NCBI GenBank assembly: GCA_018433865.1
Contig: JAHDQJ010000051.1
Span: 1-37,884 of the forward strand
Length of the DNA stretch: 37,884 nucleotides
Direction of reading: 5' to 3'
DNA from: Spirochaetales bacterium
GTDB lineage: Bacteria > Spirochaetota > Spirochaetia > Sphaerochaetales > Sphaerochaetaceae
Shown here: piece after piece, positions 33,165 to 37,884 of the stretch
Position numbering within the stretch: position 1 is the first letter of the stretch
Layout: every line of letters starts with the position of its first letter
Notes under the pieces: model-generated
The model's input: the letters and a program-made list of their open reading frames with translations, nothing else
Database searches by the model: none
Told to the model about the DNA's origin: nothing
Translations under genes and position numbers: made by a program

Positions 33165-34535
33165 TCAGAAAGAAACCTTGTTGCGACCCGAGTTCTTGGC
33201 ATGGTACAACGCCCGGTCGGCTGCATCGATGAGCTCTTGTTCCCCCGCCACTTCCTTCTCCGGGAAGGACACTCCCCCGATGCTCACCGTGACCTGCACG
33301 CGCTGGTCCCCGAATGAGATCGCCCGCTCTTCAACTTGCCGGCGGATGCGTTCTGCAGTCAAAGACACATCATGCAGCGAGGCACCAAGGAGCACCGCCA
33401 TGAATTCATCCCCACCGAGACGGATCAGGATGTCACCTTCACGCAAGGCCTCCCGCGCAACATTCGCAATTTGACGGATCACCCTGTCCCCGATGGAGTG
33501 ACCATAGGTGTCGTTGACACCCTTGAAATGGTCGATGTCGAGCATGAGCAAACCGATCGCGCTCTCGATCTGGACCGCACGCACAAACTCCTCATGCAGC
33601 CGTGTCATACCAAAGCGTCGATTGTAGATTCCGGTGAGCGGGTCGATAGCCGCCAGTCTCTGCACCTGGTCGTGGACCATGGCATTGTGCAAGGCCAACG
33701 CAAGGCTGCGGCTGAACAAGTCAAGGGTGTCCAGCAGGTCATCACGAAACAGGGAACCTGAGACCAACACGATGATCCCCATCGGGATCTGCTTATACTT
33801 GATCGGCTCAAGGATGGATACCCTCGGCCTGAAGTCGGTTACCACGCCATCAAGCATGAGATCATCAGGGATATCCACGATATTCCGCGACTCGGTTTTC
33901 AGCACATTCAGAAGCAACTGGTTGTCCAGCAGCACCTCCGGCTTGCGGATCCCAAACGAAGATATCAGTCGCATCTCCCCGGAATCTTCGACGAGGATCG
34001 CGCCTCCTTGAGCTCCGGATATCTCCAATAGACTGTCCAGCGCATGACTACACAGCTTGTCGGTCTCCAGATGATTGGTGAGCATTTGCGTATACGTGCG
34101 GATGGAGATTTCGGTGTGCATGGATCGGGAGAGGGTGTCGACCATGTTGTTGAAGGCTTGCGAGCTCTCTCCGATCGCATCAGCCGAATCGACAGGGATG
34201 TGGCATTTCATCGAGGAACAATCGAAGGCCTCGTTCTTGCCGGAGATCGCCTTCAGGTTGCCTTCGATACCCACCATATGGTCGGCAAGGAGCCGCAGTT
34301 TGTCGCCCACCACCCGGCGTGCAAGGGCTATGTTCACCACTCCGACAAACAGCCCCGCGAGGATGCAGGCGGTGCGGAACCACCATGTGAGCGCGATGGC
34401 ACCGGATACTCCCATGAGGAGCATGAAATACGGGAAGACGATGCCGATGAACATTCCGAACCCAACCATCCAGATGGCAAGGTCGTCAAATACTTTCCTT
34501 GTGATTCTTATCATCCAATGAAACCTCTTGCTCAA
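33165..34535 (-). CDS. Membrane diguanylate cyclase, HAMP-GAF-GGDEF
   Basis: 456 residues. Two transmembrane helices (about 20-42 and 50-68) precede a HAMP-like linker (about 70-150). A GAF-type domain (about 155-295: GGAILVEDSGEMRLISSFGI) follows, then a GGDEF domain (305-456). The catalytic motif is RLGGDEF (GGDEF at 374-378). The inhibitory I-site R365-E-G-D368 sits five residues before it, so it should make c-di-GMP with product inhibition. ITRKVFDD and DHFKGVNDTYGHSIGD are standard positions of the family. It shares the repeat-flanked cargo with the exported gene; both read leftward with 173 bases between them. A housekeeping-type signalling gene inside a prophage is unusual. Confidence 0.92.
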   Translation of the reverse strand: MSKRFHWMIRITRKVFDDLAIWMVGFGMFIGIVFPYFMLLMGVSGAIALTWWFRTACILAGLFVGVVNIALARRVVGDKLRLLADHMVGIEGNLKAISGKNEAFDCSSMKCHIPVDSADAIGESSQAFNNMVDTLSRSMHTEISIRTYTQMLTNHLETDKLCSHALDSLLEISGAQGGAILVEDSGEMRLISSFGIRKPEVLLDNQLLLNVLKTESRNIVDIPDDLMLDGVVTDFRPRVSILEPIKYKQIPMGIIVLVSGSLFRDDLLDTLDLFSRSLALALHNAMVHDQVQRLAAIDPLTGIYNRRFGMTRLHEEFVRAVQIESAIGLLMLDIDHFKGVNDTYGHSIGDRVIRQIANVAREALREGDILIRLGGDEFMAVLLGASLHDVSLTAERIRRQVEERAISFGDQRVQVTVSIGGVSFPEKEVAGEQELIDAADRALYHAKNSGRNKVSF

Positions 34536-34670
34536 GCTAGACTGGCAAGCGTGTCCCTGTCAATAAAAAATTATTGATTCCATACCCGAAGCCCCCCGGA
34601 TCTTGATGGAACCCTCCCCCAACGAACCATATTCGTTTCTCTCCCGCACCGTTGGAAAGGTATCCCAACC

Positions 34671-34724
34671 TGAAACCCTATCGTTGAATTATCAGAAAAT
34701 AACAGTTGTGCTCAGTTCGCCTTG
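34671..34724 (+). repeat. 54-bp direct repeat, right copy
   Basis: The right copy of the repeat at 31480-31533, with three mismatches. It ends 19 bases before the holin start, so in the ancestral phage it was probably the leader of the lysis operon or an integration target. Confidence 0.9.
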
Positions 34725-34743
34725 GCAGCAAGGGAGAGAACTC

Positions 34744-35055
34744 ATGATCCTCAGTGCCATATTGCTCGCCTTCGCGGCATTCCTTGGCTTGGTGATGGAG
34801 CTGTACAAGAAAAGCCTGAGACGCGACAAGGCAAGCGAGAACGAGATCAAGCTGGTCGCCCTCGCCTGCTCGGCAGCCCTCGCATACGTGACCTACCGGG
34901 TCGCGCCGGTAGCCACGCCGGCCGGGGAGTTGAACAGCACGCCCTACCTGGTGGTCCTGTACACCGTGGCGATCTACTTGCTGCAGCTTCCTGCGTGCAT
35001 GGCGTTCTGGAAACCGCTGCTCAAACGGTTCATGGAGAAGAAAACCGATGAATGA
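34744..35055 (+). CDS. Holin-like membrane protein
   Basis: 103 residues from ATG 34744, with AAGGGAGAG upstream. Three hydrophobic segments: 1-20 (ILSAILLAFAAFLGLVMEL), about 38-56 (IKLVALACSAALAYVTYRV) and about 70-92 (VVLYTVAIYLLQLPACMAFW), with a basic C-terminus (KPLLKRFMEKK). Size, topology and the spanin genes immediately downstream support a class I-like holin that permeabilises the inner membrane at lysis. No endolysin gene is seen nearby. It overlaps the next gene by 8 bases. Confidence 0.75.
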   Translation: MILSAILLAFAAFLGLVMELYKKSLRRDKASENEIKLVALACSAALAYVTYRVAPVATPAGELNSTPYLVVLYTVAIYLLQLPACMAFWKPLLKRFMEKKTDE

Positions 35056-35338
35056 CATCATGCAGCTGCTGATCCTCATCATCCTGGGGCTGCTAGGGAT
35101 CACACGATTCCAGGCATCCAAGACCAAGGATCTAAAAAAGGATGTCAAAAGGGCCGAGGATGCAGCGATACGCAAAGAAACGGAACTGGAGAAGGTCCAT
35201 GAAGTGTACAAGAAGATCACCACCATCGCCCAAGAAAAACCTCCTGAAACGATCGACCCCCCCAAAAGCGGTGATACTGCTGGCCGCCTTGATCGTCTTA
35301 ATCGGCTGCACAAGCGTGCCAACGGTAAAGGAGAATGA
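35048..35338 (+). CDS. Inner-membrane spanin (Rz-like)
   Basis: 96 residues from ATG 35048. One N-terminal transmembrane helix (IMQLLILIILGLLGI), then a long charged coiled coil (about 25-60: KTKDLKKDVKRAEDAAIRKE) and a polar proline-containing tail. This is the layout of an i-spanin, which together with an outer-membrane lipoprotein fuses the two membranes of a diderm host in the last lysis step. The partner is encoded in an overlapping frame (35199). It implies that the host has an outer membrane. Confidence 0.75.
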   Translation: MNDIMQLLILIILGLLGITRFQASKTKDLKKDVKRAEDAAIRKETELEKVHEVYKKITTIAQEKPPETIDPPKSGDTAGRLDRLNRLHKRANGKGE

Positions 35339-35561
35339 CCCGTATCGCCAGATCTTGGTCTCGATGGCTCCCGAAGCTCCGGATATCCCGGCATTCCCCA
35401 CGCTGAGTTGGTCGTACGCGGATGGCCGCTACTGTATCACCGAAGAAGATGCGGATGCGCTGCTGGACTACGGAGAGAACGAACTTCCGCTGTTTGCCCA
35501 CCGCTATGGTCAGTACGTGCGCCAGATGCGCCTCATCCTGGACGCATTGGCAGGACCCTGA
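35199..35561 (+). CDS. Outer-membrane spanin lipoprotein (Rz1-like), embedded in Rz-like gene
   Basis: A frame overlapping the 3' half of the i-spanin gene by 140 bases. ATG 35199 has GGAGAAGG upstream; a GTG at 35271 would give a shorter leader. A lipobox VLIGC (Cys40 from ATG 35199) follows the hydrophobic segment VILLAALIVLIG. The mature part (SVPTVKENDPYRQ..., AFPTLSWSYADGRYC, YVRQMRLILDAL) is about 80 residues, longer than lambda Rz1. An embedded lipoprotein inside a coiled-coil membrane gene is the hallmark of the Rz/Rz1 pair. Confidence 0.72.
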   Translation: MKCTRRSPPSPKKNLLKRSTPPKAVILLAALIVLIGCTSVPTVKENDPYRQILVSMAPEAPDIPAFPTLSWSYADGRYCITEEDADALLDYGENELPLFAHRYGQYVRQMRLILDALAGP

Positions 35562-35623
35562 ACCAAAAGGCTTGCTATTACTGCAAAGTTGAGCGATCAA
35601 TGCACACTACACGGAGGATGCAC

Positions 35624-35863
35624 ATGGATGAGATGAACCGCAAGCGGGTGGAGGTCCTCAGGAAACAATACCCGTCAGGGTGCACGGTGGAACTGGTGCA
35701 CATGGACGACAAGTTCGCACCGCCTGAGGGCACCAAGGGAAAGGTAATCCACGTGGATGACATCGGAAGCATCCACATCGCGTGGGAAACCGGTTCGACC
35801 TTGGGGGTGGTACCGGGAGTCGACATGGTGCGACGCCTGGACGAAGAAATACCTGTGAAATAG
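35624..35863 (+). CDS. DUF4314 phage protein
   Basis: 79 residues from ATG 35624, with GGAGG 6 bases upstream. The sequence RVEVLRKQYPSGCTVELVHM, GTKGKVIHVDDIGSIHIAWE, TLGVVPGVDMVRRL matches the small beta-barrel-like DUF4314 family, commonly encoded beside the terminase in siphophages. The function is unknown. It precedes the damaged terminase gene. Confidence 0.8.
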   Translation: MDEMNRKRVEVLRKQYPSGCTVELVHMDDKFAPPEGTKGKVIHVDDIGSIHIAWETGSTLGVVPGVDMVRRLDEEIPVK

Positions 35864-35904
35864 TGTATCTTATTTGCATATATACACTTGCTATCTTCCC
35901 CTCT

Positions 35905-37293
35905 TTGAGTGATTACTACAGTACGAAGAAAAACACACCAAAGAGCGAGCTCGCCGCAGCGGTGGCGCTGCTGCTCACCTGCGCCGACTATGAGGAGCGA
36001 GCGGAGGTCTACGGGTGCGCGGCCGACCGCCAGCAGGCCTCGATCGTGTTCGAGGTGGCAGCCGACATGGTGCGCATGTGCCCCTCGCTGAACCGGCGCG
36101 TGAAGATCCTCGCGGCCACCAAGCGCATCGTGTACCAGCCGACCAACAGCTTCTACCAGGTGCTGAGCGCCGAGGCCTACTCCAAGCACGGGTTCAACAT
36201 CCACGGGGTGGTCTTCGACGAGCTGCACACCCAGCCGAACAGGAAGCTCTTCGACGTGATGACCAAGGGCTCCGGCGATGCGCGCTCCCAGCCGCTGTTC
36301 TTCCTCATCACCACCGCGGGCACCGACCAGCACTCCATCTGCTACGAGCAGCACCAGAAGGCACGCGACATCATCGAGGGTCGCAAACATGACAAGACCT
36401 TCTACCCGGTGATCTACGGCGCCGAGGAGAACGACGACTGGACCGATGCGAAGACGTGGGAGAAGGCCAATCCGTCGCTGGGACACACCATCGCCCTCGA
36501 GAAGGTGAAGGCGGCCTGCGACAGCGCGCGCCAGAATCCCGGCGAGGAGAACGTGTTCAGGCAGCTTCGGCTCAACCAGTGGGTCAAGCAGGCGGTGCGC
36601 TGGATGCCGATGGAGAAATGGGACCTCTGCGACTTCCCAGTGGACGGGACGGCATTGGAAGGCAGGGTCTGCTACGGAGGGCTCGACCTCTCGTCCACCA
36701 CCGACATCACCGCGTTCGTGCTGGTGTTCCCTCCCAGGGATGAGAATGAGAAGTTCATGATCCTCCCCTGGTTCTGGATCCCCGAGGACAGCCTCGCCTT
36801 GCGCGTCAGGCGCGACCATGTGCCCTACGACGTATGGGAACGAACGGGGCACATCCGGACCACCGAGGGCAACGTGGTCCACTACGGCTTCATCGAGGCC
36901 TTCATCGACGAGCTGGGCAAGAAATACAACATCCGCGAGATCGCCTTCGACCGCTGGGGGGCCGTGCAGATGGTGCAGAATCTCGAGGGCATGGGCTTCA
37001 CCGTGGTCCCGTTCGGCCAGGGGTTCAAGGACATGAGCCCCCCGACCAAGGAGCTGATGAAGCTCGTCCTAGGCAGGGGCATCGCACACGGGGGCCACCC
37101 CACCCTTCGGTGGATGATGGACAACATCTTCATCCGCACCGACCCCGCGGGAAACATCAAGCCCGACAAGCAGAAGTCCACCGAGAAGATCGACGGTGCG
37201 GTAGCTGCGATCATGGCTCTGGATCGGGCGATCAGGTGTGGCAACGCAGTGCGCGAGTCGGTCTACGAGAACCGAGGCATCCTCTTCATCTAG
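35905..37293 (+). pseudogene. Terminase large subunit, lacking N-terminus and with altered Walker A
   Basis: Homology to HK97-type large terminases runs from about 35929 to the stop: KSELAAAVALLLTC, YGCAADRQQASIVFEVAADM, VVFDELHTQP (Walker B, D and E intact) and FFLITTAGTDQHS. The nuclease domain follows: YGGLDLSSTTDITAFVLVF, REIAFDRWGAVQM and EKIDGAVAAIMALDRAI. Complete members start about 70-100 residues earlier. The Walker A expected as PKKNGKSE reads KKNTPKSE here, so the essential Gly before Lys is replaced. The only upstream start is TTG 35905 with no ribosome site. It is therefore probably an inactive gene; the ATPase part is crippled while the nuclease part looks intact. Confidence 0.75.
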
Positions 37294-37311
37294 GAATCAG
37301 GAGACACACAC

Positions 37312-37884
37312 ATGGGACTCATTGGAAAACTTGTCACGCGGACTCGCGACAAGCCGCAGAACAGGACCGTCGGGTCCTCCTACAGCTTTCTCTTCGGAGG
37401 TTCAACCAGCGGCAAGGCGGTCAACGAACGCTCCTCGATGCAGATGACGGCCGTGTACGCCTGCGTGCGGATCCTTGCCGAGGCGATCGCAGGCCTGCCG
37501 CTGCACCTCTACCGTCACGACGATGAGGCGAGCAAACACAAGGCCAAGGATCATCCGCTGTACACCCTGCTGCACAGCGAGCCCAATGCGGAGATGACCA
37601 GCTTCGTATTCCGCGAGACGCTCATGACCCACCTGCTGCTCTGGGGCAACGCATACGCCCAGATCATCCGAAACGGCAAGGGCCAGGTGGCCGCGCTCTA
37701 TCCGCTCATGCCCAACCGCATGCAGGTGGACCGCGACAAGAGCGGCAAGCTCTACTACCAATACACCACCAGCGCCGAGGACGCTCCCACCATGCAGGGA
37801 AACTCGGTGGTTCTGGACGCCTCAGAGGTGCTGCACATACCGGGACTCGGCTTCGATGGATTGGTGGGCTACTCGCCGATTGCT
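37312..37884 (+). CDS. Phage portal protein, HK97 type, cut by window edge
   Basis: 191 codons visible from ATG 37312, preceded by AGGAG. The sequence SMQMTAVYACVRILAEAIAG, LPLHLYR, HPLYTLLHSEPNAEMTSFVF, LLLWGNAYAQIIRNGKGQV, ALYPLMPNRMQVDRD and LHIPGLGFDGLVGYSPI is the standard N-terminal half of the family. The portal forms the ring in the capsid vertex for DNA packaging. It is open at the right edge. It follows the terminase by 18 bases. It appears intact as far as seen. Confidence 0.93.
   Translation, partial: MGLIGKLVTRTRDKPQNRTVGSSYSFLFGGSTSGKAVNERSSMQMTAVYACVRILAEAIAGLPLHLYRHDDEASKHKAKDHPLYTLLHSEPNAEMTSFVFRETLMTHLLLWGNAYAQIIRNGKGQVAALYPLMPNRMQVDRDKSGKLYYQYTTSAEDAPTMQGNSVVLDASEVLHIPGLGFDGLVGYSPIA

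Noticed and set aside
35578-36882. 434-codon minus-strand open frame over the terminase
   Set aside because: The sequence is Val/His/Gly/Arg rich, typical of antisense reading of a GC-rich gene. The terminase motifs on the plus strand explain the region.

Overview
The window is accessory DNA of a bacterium in three parts: a remnant of an insertion sequence at the left edge, an AT-rich defence island, and a GC-richer, visibly damaged prophage that runs off the right edge. The host is probably a diderm. The prophage carries what looks like an embedded inner/outer-membrane spanin pair, and the cargo proteins have Sec and lipoprotein signals. The style of the exported protein, the ankyrin lipoprotein and the IS1634-type transposase suggests a spirochaete (Sphaerochaeta-like), but there is no rRNA or housekeeping gene to confirm this, so it is only a weak inference.

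Left edge (1-1492): the 3' part of an IS1634-type transposase, a small protein gene overlapping its end, and the C-terminal stub of an S24 (LexA/CI-like) repressor whose N-terminal part is missing.

Defence island (1499-17300): seven tightly packed minus-strand genes, read from 15271 down to 1499. In transcription order they encode an uncharacterised 714-residue protein, a PAPS-reductase/DndC-like protein with ferredoxin-like cysteines and a C-terminal DUF4007-like region (BrxP-like), the giant ATPase BrxC, the alkaline-phosphatase-fold protein PglZ, a short BrxL, a 68-residue CxxC protein and a cysteine desulfurase. PglZ, BrxC, BrxL and a PAPS-reductase-like gene, with no DNA methyltransferase, match BREX type 4. 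The linked desulfurase suggests the self/non-self mark is sulfur-based. A GIY-YIG nuclease gene and a very small GTG-start gene follow on the plus strand.

Prophage (about 17600-37884): an XRE regulator; a lysogeny module of CI-like repressor plus an ImmA/IrrE protease carrying zinc ribbons; an array of operator-like palindromes (TGTTGA-N6-TCAACA) with a divergent promoter region; and a rightward early operon. The early operon encodes a sigma-like HTH protein, small proteins, DUF2800, a family A DNA polymerase interrupted by an intein, a nucleotide-sugar-like enzyme, an AntA antirepressor, a D5-type primase/helicase, VRR-NUC, an SNF2 helicase and a sigma-like late regulator. Next come lysis genes (holin and overlapping spanins), DUF4314, terminase large subunit and portal. 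Two blocks of non-phage cargo interrupt the late region: an ankyrin-repeat lipoprotein gene, and a minus-strand pair (exported protein and diguanylate cyclase) flanked by 54-bp near-perfect direct repeats.

The prophage looks defective. DUF2800 is joined out of frame to a polymerase lacking its N-terminus, the antirepressor runs into a primase lacking its N-terminus, the HNH gene is cut to 47 codons, and the terminase lacks its N-terminus and has a disrupted Walker A. No integrase, tRNA, rRNA or CRISPR array was seen.
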